This document shows positions 54,641-64,000 of a DNA stretch of 64,000 bases, one piece after another. The position numbers and the translations under genes were made by a program. The notes beneath the pieces are model-generated. The model worked only from the letters and a program-made list of their open reading frames with translations. It made no database searches and was not told the origin of the DNA. Source of the DNA: Ashinkailepas kermadecensis (taxonomy: Eukaryota; Arthropoda; Thecostraca; Neolepadidae); NCBI GenBank assembly GCA_034440615.1, contig JAOTOM010004870.1, forward strand, positions 1 to 64,000. The letters run 5' to 3'. Position 1 is the stretch's first letter; the number at the start of each line of letters is the position of its first letter.

Positions 54641-56802
54641 TAACGAATGTTCTAATTGCATATCTTAGTTCTGCTTATGAATATCGTACATGAACATACG
54701 AACTATGGAAGCCGTATCGTAAGACAGATAGAGAGTCTGCAGAAGAAAGAGTGCAATGCCCGTTCCGCGATTGTGTTCACCAACAATGCATAGATAACGA
54801 TCTGCTTCCAAGCTATACTAATATCAAGTTACACAACGAAGCAACTCGACGGAAGACACCCACGCCTTATTCAGACGAAAGCTCGTGGTTAATCAGTTCA
54901 ATGAAAATAAAGCTTTATTGACCTCTATCTGAGCAGAGAGCAGAAATCCAAGATAAATATGCTAGACTTGATGTAAGTGATGATCTTCGGCGAAGGACTG
55001 ACAGTGCCCTGTACGGTGAGCTTAGACACCATGGAGCTATAACTGAGGCCAGAATCCAAAAGAAGTTATGTAAGCTTTATGGCGGATGGGTGCCCTTGCC
55101 CCGCTCAGTAGCATGTTACTTGAACCTATGAAAAGTATCGTTATCTGATGACCAAAAGGAGTTTCTCGACCTGGGAATAAACCATAAACTGGTACCCAAG
55201 TACTCACCTTTCCAGAAGAAAGCCGAGTTAGAAATGGTGTGTCAACATGTGCTATCTATGCGAGACAACGGCAAACTCGACGTCCACCCAGATCCCAAAG
55301 AACAGCTTATGGCCGAGAGTACGAAAAACAAGTCGGCCAGGTAAGCGCTCTCTCAGACCACGCCTCTGGCGTGCGGCGAAGGAGCTGAGGGACAACGCTG
55401 GCATTGAAATACGAAAAGCTGACAAATCCAACACCTATGTCATTCTTGACAAGAGCGACTACTATGCCAAGATTGACACCATTCTGTGTGACAATTCCAA
55501 ATTCAGGAAGATCTCCCGTAATCCCATCGAAGACCTCAAGAGGAAGGCGAATGACCTAATTGACGTTGCCAACAAATCTGCAGGTAGTGACTCGGACCTC
55601 AAACGTATCACAGGCGAATACCAGCCGGGGTATATGTACGGAAATGTGAAAACACAAGGCAGATAACCCATTGCGCCTTATAATCTCGCAAATACCACTC
55701 CCGACTTACCACCTCGCAAAACGTCTGAACGCTGTGCTATCTCCATACTTGCCGCTTGCGTACGCGCTGAAGTCATCCAGTTAATGTATTTATCTTGTAA
55801 GCTCGAAACAGCGACCGGGCGTGTTGGCTTCACTGGATGTGACAAACCTGTTTACCAATGTGCCAGTCGAGCGTACTATCGCCATTGTCTGTGACTACGC
55901 CTACCGGCACACTGAACCGCCCCACCTGCTATCCCCGAGACCGTGATGGCCGCCATGCTCAGACCCTGCACCACTAAAGCTCCCTTTGGGTAACCTTTAC
56001 TACCACACAGATGGTGTTGCCATGGGGTCACCTCTAAGCAAGGCGTGCTGCTTGCCCAAGCATTTATGTGTGGGGTTGAACACCAGGTGCTGTCAGCCAG
56101 CAACAGCCCCCACAGATACTGCAGATGCATAGATGGCATCCTGGTCGACATAACTGACACATCCGCCCTCCAGGACCTTCAGTCCCGCTTGCAAATAGTG
56201 TCGGAGCTAACTTTCACCACAGAGAAGAACGTAGATGACAAAATCAGTTTTCTAGACGTTAGCAGCGACACATCCTCGGGCGCTTTTGTCACAAACGTCT
56301 ACCAGAAACCAACTGACAGCGGAAAATGTCTGAGCGGCAAAAGTGAGTGTCCAGACAGGCACAAGGTCGCTGTAATCATAGCCTATGTGTACATGGCCAT
56401 TAAGCACTGCTCATCTTGGCAGGTGGTGACCCAAGGGCTTAAACGCGTCAAGCAATCCTGAGCGACAATTTCTACTCGGTTTCTGCCATAGACCGATAAA
56501 TCAGGAGAGCACTTGACACATACATGGCACAAACACCTGGTTCCAACCCCACGGGCACAACACACCATCTTTACTACCGCAACACGATGAGCCCTGGCTG
56601 GAAACAGGATGAGAAAACGCTCAAGCGCATCATTAAGAACAATTGCCCCCCCCCACTAACACCCAGGACACACTAGCGCTATTCATATACTACCGCAGCC
56701 CAGCAACGTCTAACCTGGTCATGAGTAACAACCCACACCGCGACTAAACATCTCTGAAAATGGCCAACGTAGTCTACTTTTACAAGTGCATAAAAGGAGA
56801 GT

Positions 56803-56966
56803 TGGTTGGTTGGTTATTGGTTTTACGACACGTCGACCGTTGAGTCATATAGCGTCGCCAATCTCTCACGCCGATTGGTCGCGGGCGAAGAGTAGCGACA
56901 GGTGAGATTCGAACCCACAATCTTTCGATTGCGAGACGAGCATCGTACCCCTAGACCACTCGTCCC
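56803..56966 (-). mobile_element. tRNA-derived SINE (family 1), copy 4, inside the Penelope-like element
   Basis: 164-bp body in minus orientation (GGGACGAGTGGTCTAGGGGT head, family tail at the left). Exact 14-bp duplications CATAAAAGGAGAGT lie at 56789-56802 and 56967-56980. It splits the GIY-YIG domain between the VVYFYKC and GYIGHTTT motifs. Confidence 0.95.
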
Positions 56967-57660
56967 CATAAAAGGAGAGTGAGCGCTCCTGCAGAACAGT
57001 GGCTACATTGGGCACACGACCACATCCTTAAGCCGCCGCATAACAATGCACTTACAATGGGGCGGGACCCAGACACACACACCGAACGGGACCATTCCAG
57101 CCGCCGCACACGCTCCGACATGATCCCACACCGAAGTCCTGGCCACAGCCCTTGATAAGCACCGCCTCCCAATCTTGGAAGCGGTTTTTATCAGGGAGAT
57201 TGACCCAGCCATCAACCGCCAGAGCAATGCACGAGGCACGTTGCTGTTATATGATGTCCCACAGCTCACCATCAGGCGGTAGGGCGAGTGACAGCGATGA
57301 ACCGATGACATTTGTTCTTTTTTTCGCCTTCTCATTGTACGTAACAAAAAGGGGAAGTATATAATGCCATGTATCGCACATGTGTGTATTTTACTGCTTT
57401 TCAAACTTGTGATCGCGACTAATTTGAACTCGTCTTGAAAATGTCCGTAGAAGGATGAAACGTCGAAAATATAACGAATGTTCTACATGCATATCATAGT
57501 TCTGCTTATGAATATCGTACATGAACATACGAACGATGAAAAGCGTATCGTAAGACAGATAGAGAGTCTGCAGAAGAAATAACGCAATGCCCGCTCAGCG
57601 ATGGTGTTCCACTAACAATGCATAGATAACGATCTGCTTCCAAGCTATACTAATATATAT

Positions 57661-58543
57661 ATATTACACTAATGAGAGATGTGCGAGGGTATTCGAAGAG
57701 ACAGGTGGCAGCTGCTTCGCAGTGGACGGACATGACGAGCGGTCGAGTACAACTCGATACGAGTAAATATTGAGTGCGGCTCGGCCCTTTTGTCAGATTT
57801 TTTTTTTTTTTTAAACTATAAACAGTCAGGCAGGTCCATCACGGCGACGGGGTCGTTGCAGGACGGCAATCACACGATCACAATCACGATCCGAGAGCGC
57901 GCGTTTTGGGAACTGTGCGAGCAGCAATCCACGTCCCGTCCCCGTCCAATCCGCCCCGCTCTTACACTAACCGGACTGAAATATGAACATTGTAACCGAA
58001 CTACCCGCCGTGGTGCAGACTAACGTCAAAATCAAAAGTTTGAGGGTCATGCTCTCCAGCTTGGTATTCAGCAGCGTACATTTGCTCGTGTGACAAACGT
58101 ACATACAACGTAACATTTAGGTCAAATAGCATTGAACAAAAGAACAAACACAATTTACACTAATCAAAACATCGAAAACTGAATCCGAGATTAAGCAACT
58201 TATTCATTGATCATGATGCAAAGCAGCATCCCTAAGTTTCCGAAGCAAGCACAGGTTGTGCATTACGTTCCTCATATTCGCTGCTGAAAACCCTATCGTA
58301 CACGCGCAACAGCTGTCAACAGGTGTCTCATCCAATAAAAGGGCTGCAAGGCTGTACGACACAGGCATGTTTTTCGACCCATGGCCGCTGAAAGTAAGTT
58401 GCTTTCCCGGAATTGCTGACGTTTCGGTAGAGCTTGGAAGGGTCCGCGTGAGATTTGCTGGAGCTGATCTACCCAGAGTGGGCGGGAGGATGAGCTTGGA
58501 GGAAATTCAATGACCAATATGAATAAGATATATGCATGCAAAT
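57661..58543. other. Unassigned interval downstream of the Penelope-like element
   Basis: No gene recognised. The frame at 58256-58513 has no known motif. The phrase GCTCTTACACTAACCGG at about 57958 recurs at about 61647. Confidence 0.35.
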
Positions 58544-58650
<107 letters not shown>

Positions 58651-59257
58651 TATTAAAGCAGACGCTAACAGAAGTGGTCTCTGGACCAGCACTCTTCATG
58701 CAATCAACCGAGACAGAGGAATCGTCAGGGAAGTCATTTACTGGCAAATTACTAGTTTGATTTATCTTTCCATTTGCTACTCACACCATATCCATCTTCC
58801 GGAAACCAATGGGTAGTATTTTACCAAGGAGAATGGCAAGCCCACAATCTGAAGACGGCTCCTGAACTGCGTATTCCGTAAATCGTACACCTCCATGAAA
58901 GGAGGCATTAACACCTGGGCAATTTCCAGTGACACCGCCAGGATTTCCAAAAGGGGTGGAGGCGATTCGACCAGAAAAGCACTGAAACAGGCAACGCTTT
59001 CGGTGCGCGAAGTGTTTTTTTTGGCGTGAATATATCAAAATTCAAAAGGGGTCAAACCCCACACACCTTGGCTGGGCCTCTGACATCTGCTGTTGTTGTT
59101 TTTAGCAACAAATCTCCTTCGCAATGATGCCTTCCGTTGGAAGTTTTCACTTAGAGCTAAATATACTCGGCAATGTTGCACTTCGCGCGTCAGTGTCCGC
59201 CACCACCTGGTGTACACTTCCTGCACAATGTGCACAGACTTGGGTGGCGAAACTACC
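58651..59257 (-). other. 3' flank of zinc-finger copy D
   Basis: About 59100-59257 is shared with 61720-61878 (flank of copy E) and with about 32130-32230 (copy B, opposite strand). No gene. Confidence 0.5.
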
Positions 59258-59472
59258 TTTATTCAACAGTACAAACGATGGTGATAACTAGCTACACCCA
59301 CTCATTAGCAGACTCCCCAACACCGTGCGTAACCACACTCGGTTTTGTACAACATCCTTCGACACCACCGACATGTGTACAGTCGACCTTAGATGTTGTG
59401 CGTGTTCCCTTTTCATAAACGTCAGCGCACAATCCATCGCCAGCTTTATGCTTGTCATGTGAATAACTAAGT
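59258..59472 (-). terminator. 3' UTR of zinc-finger copy D with AATAAA
   Basis: AATAAA (minus) at 59258-59263, in the same sequence context (GTTGAATAAAGGTAGTTTCGCC) as AATAAA of copy B at 32121 and copy E at 61879-61884. The 59400-59472 part still encodes the last, frameshifted finger ([13 protein letters not shown]). Confidence 0.65.
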
Positions 59473-60893
59473 TCATCTTGGCAGAAAACGACCTGCCACA
59501 TGACCCACATTTGTAAGGTTACTCTCCGTGTGGGTTCTCATGTGAGTAACTAAAGTCCACCTGGCAGTAAACGAGCTGTCACATGTCTCACATTTGTAAG
59601 GTCGCTCTCCAGTGTGCGTTCTCATGTGCCTAACCAAGTTCGTCTGGGCAAGAAACGACCTGTTACATGTCACACATTTGTACGGTCGCTCTCCAGTGTG
59701 CGTTCTCATGTGCCTAACCAAGTTCCTCTGGTAAGTAAACGACCTGTTACATGTCACACATTTGTAAGGTCGCTCGCCCGTGTGGGTTCTCAAGTGCACA
59801 ATTAAGGTCTTCTTGGCAGCAAACGACCTGCCGCATGTTTCACATTGATACGGTCGCTCTCCGGTGTGGATTCTCATGTGACGAACTAAGTAGACCTTGA
59901 GAGCAAACGTTCTGTTACATGTCTCACATTTGTACGGTCGCTCTCCAGTGTGGGTTCTCACTTGACTTATTAAATGTGCCTTGCCACTAAACGACCTGTC
60001 ACATGTCTCCCATTTGCAAGGCCTGTCCACGGTGTGGGTTCTCAAGTGACTAAGTAAGTTGCCCTTGGCAGCAAACGTTCTGTTACATACGTCACACGTG
60101 TAGTGCTTCTCTCCTGTGTGTGTTTTGAGGTGTGCAAGTAAATTCCACTTGGTAGCAAATGCCCTGTCGCACACCTCACAACGGTGAGGTCTCTCTTCGG
60201 TGTGGATTCTCATATGTTGATGCAAACCCCCCGATCCAGTAAACGCTCTGGAGCACATTTTACACTTGTATGGCCGCTCCCCGGCGTGGGTTCTCATATG
60301 TACAACCAAACCCTGCCTGGCAGTAAACGTCCGGACGCAAAGATCGCACCTGTAAGGTCTCTCTCCAGTGTGGATTCGTCTCTGCTTATCCAAAGTCCGC
60401 GCTTGAAGAAACGCTCTGGAGAATATCCTATCCGCGTATGTCTGCTCTTCGTCGTGGGATTTCCTGTGTTTAACCAGATCGCATCTGGCAATAAACGTTG
60501 CACCACACACCTCACAGTTGTACGGCTTCTCTCCGGTGATGGATATCAGGGGCTTCTCCGGGCTGACACTCTGATCACTGATTGTCCGTTTTGAATGTGT
60601 GCCCCGACTGCCGCCACTGTACGCCTTCGTATCCCTGTGCACCCCGCGGTGCTGAAGCAGCCACCCGCGACTCTTGAACACCTTGTCACACACGTCACAG
60701 TCGTACGAACTCGCTGCCGGCTGAGTCGAGGGTTGTCGTCGCGAAGTGTCGCTGGTGTGCACAGGCCACCGGCTGCTGTTGCTGTTGCTGTCGTTGGCGC
60801 TGTCAATACTGCACTGCGAGCCTGTTCCCGAGGTGGGCTGTTGCAATAGAAGACGCTCCTTCTGCCCACGGTTGGAACGAAACGCAGTAGAGC
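59473..60893 (-). CDS. C2H2 zinc-finger protein copy D, finger exon
   Basis: Starts after the acceptor GGGCTTCAG with GC TCT ACT GCG, the same phase as copies A and B. The Ser/Asn-rich stretch ([14 protein letters not shown]) and first finger [18 protein letters not shown] are followed by twelve more finger units. Eleven of the 13 have intact Cys and His; one has lost its cysteines ([10 protein letters not shown]) and another has C to W and H to Q. One base is missing in the linker after the last finger near 59525, so the protein ends FLPR and a 14th finger is out of frame. No exons 1-3 were found upstream in the window, where copy E intervenes. It may be a partial duplicate lacking its own promoter, or its 5' exons may lie elsewhere. 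Confidence 0.8.
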
Positions 60894-61380
60894 CTGAAGC
60901 CCAAGGCAACGATTAATGAGCATGCTACACTTTCACAGGGCACAGGATGCCTGAAGATGGAGCAGCACAGCGTACTCCTTTAGGGAAGTATTATGGGACG
61001 AGTCGTCAATTGCTCAATCGGAACGGCTCTTCCGCATTCTATCGGAAATAAAGTTTTCTGTGATTTATGCCCCTCGTTAACTCGCTTTTACACCTGACAA
61101 AATGAGGATCGTAGCACGGCATGATGTCACACATACATCGACACCTTTACATGCAGTTTTATCGTCGACTGACCTTCATGCATATGCCATTGTTTGACTG
61201 ACGATGATATGGGCGCTGCATGACCGACGCAGTCGATATGCCGATACACTCCAATCCTAACCTATCGGTAAAGGGTGACCTTACAATTTATAAATTTATT
61301 AAGGCAAACTATAAGACTTACATCAATAAGTTTTAAATACTTTTTGTTAGGGAAACGTTTTATATCACTCCTTCATCTCA
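60894..61380 (-). other. Remnant of intron 3 of copy D
   Basis: 60900-61000 matches the copy A intron just upstream of its finger exon (CTGTGCTGCTCCA, TGTGCCCTGT, AGCATGCTCAT). A decayed GGGCGC hairpin motif lies at about 61209. No exon 3 was found. Confidence 0.5.
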
Positions 61381-61499
61381 TTGCTCGACCCCCCGTAGTT
61401 TTCCAATGGGATACAATTTTTTCGAAATCCGTCCGTTCCGAAAATTAGAAAATCATAGAAAACATGAAGAACGGACGCGTATATGGAATATTTAAAAGC

Positions 61500-61670
61500 A
61501 AATAGAGAGGCGGAGCGAAGAAAATGAAACGAAAACGGGTACACAGGAGGAAGAACATCTGAAACAGACGGACGGTTCGGAGCAGAGATCATCGATAGAG
61601 ACAGATTGAGACTCATCCCAGCAATCCCTACCATCCAATCCACTGGGCTCTTACACTAACCGGGGGAGGT
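61500..61670 (+). repeat. Dispersed repeat shared with 52.4 kb
   Basis: AAAATGAAACGAAAACGGGT, AGAACATCTGAAACAGACGG and TCGGAGCAGAGATCATCGAT match 52430-52510. Confidence 0.5.
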
Positions 61671-61878
61671 GCCCCACCGCCACCCTGGTTGTGCCTGTGG
61701 CAGGTTCTCCTGCTCTTGTTGTTTTAGCAACTAATTTCCTTCGCAGTGATCCCTTCGGATGGAAGTTCCCACTTAGAGTTGAAGATACTCGACAATGTTG
61801 TACTTCGCGCGTCAGTGCCCGCTACCACCTGGTGTGCATTTCCTACACAAGGTGTCAGAATAGGGCGGTGAAACTACA

Positions 61879-62830
61879 TTTATTAAACAGTACAAACGAT
61901 GGTGACAACCAGCTCCACCCACACATCAGCAGACTTCCCAACACCGTGGATAACCACCCTCGGTGTTATACAACATTCCTCGACAACACCGACATGTGCA
62001 CAGTCGATGTTAGGTGTTGTGCGAGTTCCCCTGTGATAAACGTCACCACACCCTCCGGCGTCAGCTTTCGTGTCCCGAACCGTTCACCCTTGTTGGTACA
62101 TATATCGTGCCCTACATGCCGCACAATCTTCCAGTGTGGGTTTTCATGTGTCTAACTAAGGTAGCCGTCTCGGGAAACGCCTTTCCTCATACCTCACACC
62201 AGTGAGGTCTCCTTCCAGAGCAGATCCCCATGTGGTAATCCAAATTCCCTTTGGTAGTGAACGTGTTGCCTCACGTCTCACAGCTATGCGGCTTTTCCCG
62301 GCGTAGATTATCATGTGACGAACCAAGCTGGCCTTAATAGAGTGCATTTTGCCGCACGTGTCGCACCTGCAAGGCCGCCCTCAGGTGTGGGTTCTCATGT
62401 GTCTAACTAAGTGTGCCTTGAAAATAAACGACCTGTCACATGTCCTTCATGTGCCAGGTCGCTCTCCGGTGTGCATTCTCATATGACCAACTAACTTGAC
62501 TTTAACAGCAAACGACCTGTCGCACGTCCCACATTTGTAAGGTCGCTCCCCCTTGTGGGCTCTTGTGTTGATAACTAAGTTCCTCTTGGCAGTAAACGAC
62601 CTGCCACATATCTCACATTTGTAAGGTCGCTCCCCTGTGTGGGATCTGATGTGTGTAACCAAATGAATTTTGGCAGGAAACGACCTGCCACACGTCTCAC
62701 AGCTGTACGGCTTTTCTCCGGTGTGGATTCTCATGTGATGAGCCAAGCTGGCCTGAACACTATACGTTTTGCCGCACGTGTCATACCTGTAAGGTCGCTC
62801 TCCAGTGTGGGTTCGCATGTGATTAACTAA
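61879..62830 (-). pseudogene. C2H2 zinc-finger copy E, truncated
   Basis: Minus strand from 62830: fingers YRYDTCGKTYSVQAS (first Cys to Tyr), [30 protein letters not shown] (His to Asn) and KCGTCDRSFAVKVKL in one frame to 62447. More fingers to about 62150 are out of frame (KASLVRHM). AATAAA lies at 61879-61884. The 5' end joins the RT-like block directly, so the N-terminal part of the finger exon is missing. Not functional as it stands. Confidence 0.8.
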
Positions 62831-62834
62831 GTGT

Positions 62835-63100
62835 GCTTTAACAGCTTGTCAGACCATTTCCGTATCGGCACCACGAGGCAGTGTGTCTACTGTTCAAGTA
62901 AACTCTCTGGAAGGACGAGGCGGTAAGTCAGACACAGGATCCGTACCGCCAGTTGAGTCGACACGGGCGTCCGGCGTACCGTGAACACAACCCTCGTGGC
63001 CACTGGCATTGCTCGACAACCAGTCAGGGAGTGCCACGGCTCTGAGCAAAAGATCGGGTGTTGCATTATGCTTCCTGGTTCGGAGTGTAAAATTCCTTGG
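62835..63100 (-). other. Conserved intronic block with RT-like frame, copy E
   Basis: Minus strand encodes SEPWHSLTGCRAMPVA and RILCLTYRLVLPESLLEQ, paralogous to 29145-29365. The conserved CACTCCGAACC start is at about 63080-63090. Confidence 0.5.
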
Positions 63101-64000
63101 TCAAATATGCAATTATTTAATGGCCATGTCAAATATTTAATGGTCAAATATGCAAAACTAATGTCATCAAAAACGAAAAAAATCACAAATTCCTCTGGTG
63201 TGTTCTGTTTTCTCCCTAATGATAAGCAAACGCGGAATGTTTCTTTAAAATATCTTTATCCGTTAAAGCGTGACGACTGGTTAAACTTTTCTTGAGGTGA
63301 CCTAACTTGACCTTGACTAATTCGTTGACCATAGATGACCTGCACTCAAAATGTTCAACGACATGCCAATATTGATGTCGGAAAAGGTACGCCAAATTTT
63401 ACCGCGCTGCAAAGCGCCGATCTTTCACTGTCCGCGGAAAACCTTACGGGGGCGCACATCTCCCCCCCCCCGAGACGGGACGGGTTAAACCCCATTTCTT
63501 CGAAGCGCAATCGCTAAATTACTGCAAAAGCGGGTAATAAGATAAACAGCTTGATCTACTACGGCATAGCTTTGTTGAGCCTGAATCTGTAGAAGGGAAA
63601 TTTCACCCTCTAATATCTCGCAATCTACTGGTCTAATTAACATTTTTGGGTGTCAAAATGTCAACTTTTGAAATGGCAAGATAGGGAGAAAACATAAATA
63701 GGGGAAAAGTATCAAAACAATTTGGCATTGAGTTGGTGCTTTACATTAATAAAGTCGCAATCAAGTTGCGCGTGGCTGATCGAATACTGATCCAACGGTA
63801 CACTCGTCCACGTACCTTCTTCGTTCGTTTTGAGGTCCCTGATTTTGGGATGACTGCCAACGATAACGATACAAAACACCTGTACTGATCAAGCGCCATT
63901 GTCCAATAGACGCCACCATAGGTAATCCTCTTACCTGGAATTGGGGTAGGGGACGCTCGTGTATCACGATCCGCAATGGTAATGGTACAGGTAATGGTAA
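63101..64000. other. Unassigned right end of window
   Basis: No gene recognised. A C-run at about 63461-63470 and an AATGGTAATGGTA short repeat at the extreme end are the only notable features. Confidence 0.4.

Larger units (their letters stand above)
54480..57660 (+). mobile_element. Penelope-like element type 2, near full length, decayed
   Basis: Direct terminal repeats lie at about 54480-54830 and 57300-57660. Between them are pieces of an RT read in several frames: DQKEFLDLGINHKLVPKYSP, LRDNAGIEIRKADKSNTYVI, GEYQPGYMYGNVKT, LASLDVTNLFTNVPVERTI (about 55830), VAMGSPLS, FLDV and NVYQKPTDSGKCL. The nuclease part follows: NVVYFYKC at 56770, then a SINE insertion, then GYIGHTTTSLSRRITMHLQ at 57000, with LEAVFIREIDPAINRQSNAR after it. 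These match the canonical order of Penelope-like elements. Many frameshifts and stops mean it is inactive. Confidence 0.9.

Overview
The window is animal nuclear DNA. It has split genes with GT-AG introns, polyadenylation signals, dense non-LTR retrotransposons, tRNA-derived SINEs, DNA transposon derivatives, Penelope-like elements, satellites and long (TA)n/(CA)n runs. A gene for a divergent ionotropic receptor (the IR family, known only from protostomes) points to an invertebrate, most likely an arthropod; crustacean or chelicerate would fit. I cannot name the species. Nothing here looks bacterial.

Host genes. (1) A cluster of C2H2 zinc-finger paralogues. Copy A (6.7-11.5 kb, +) can be rebuilt as four exons whose splice phases match (0, 2, 1) and whose joined length is an exact multiple of three (600 aa). 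Copy B (21.3-32.1 kb, +) has the same exons with identical middle-exon lengths, but carries a frameshift in exon 1, a mariner insertion in its finger array, and introns swollen by transposons. Copy C (13-14 kb, +) is a pseudogene. Copies D (59.3-60.9 kb, -) and E (61.9-62.8 kb, -) keep only the finger exon and the 3' end. (2) An ionotropic receptor gene on the minus strand (43.46-39.63 kb): a signal-peptide exon and a large GC-rich exon join in phase to give 666 aa. It is the only host gene here with no visible damage besides zinc-finger copy A.

Layout. 0-6 kb: LINE fragments and a PIF/Harbinger-type MITE. 6-14 kb: zinc-finger copies A and C. 14.4-19.6 kb: a hAT-like element, a CR1-like LINE inserted as an inverted/forward pair, and a 1.4-kb foldback element. 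20-32 kb: a second copy of the 1-12 kb segment, split by foldback MITEs, a nested hAT-like element and SINEs. 32-39 kb: minisatellites, an almost intact LINE and an old LINE. 39-43.5 kb: the receptor gene. 44-52 kb: minisatellites, two further tRNA-type SINEs and a satellite with units of about 177 bp. 52.7-57.7 kb: two kinds of Penelope-like element set in (TA)n tracts, one holding a SINE inside its GIY-YIG domain. 59-63 kb: zinc-finger copies D and E.

The main story is a segmentally duplicated zinc-finger locus whose copies record successive transposon insertions (empty versus filled sites), plus SINE families with different tRNA-like heads joined to a common tail. All family assignments were made by eye from motifs; no database was searched.
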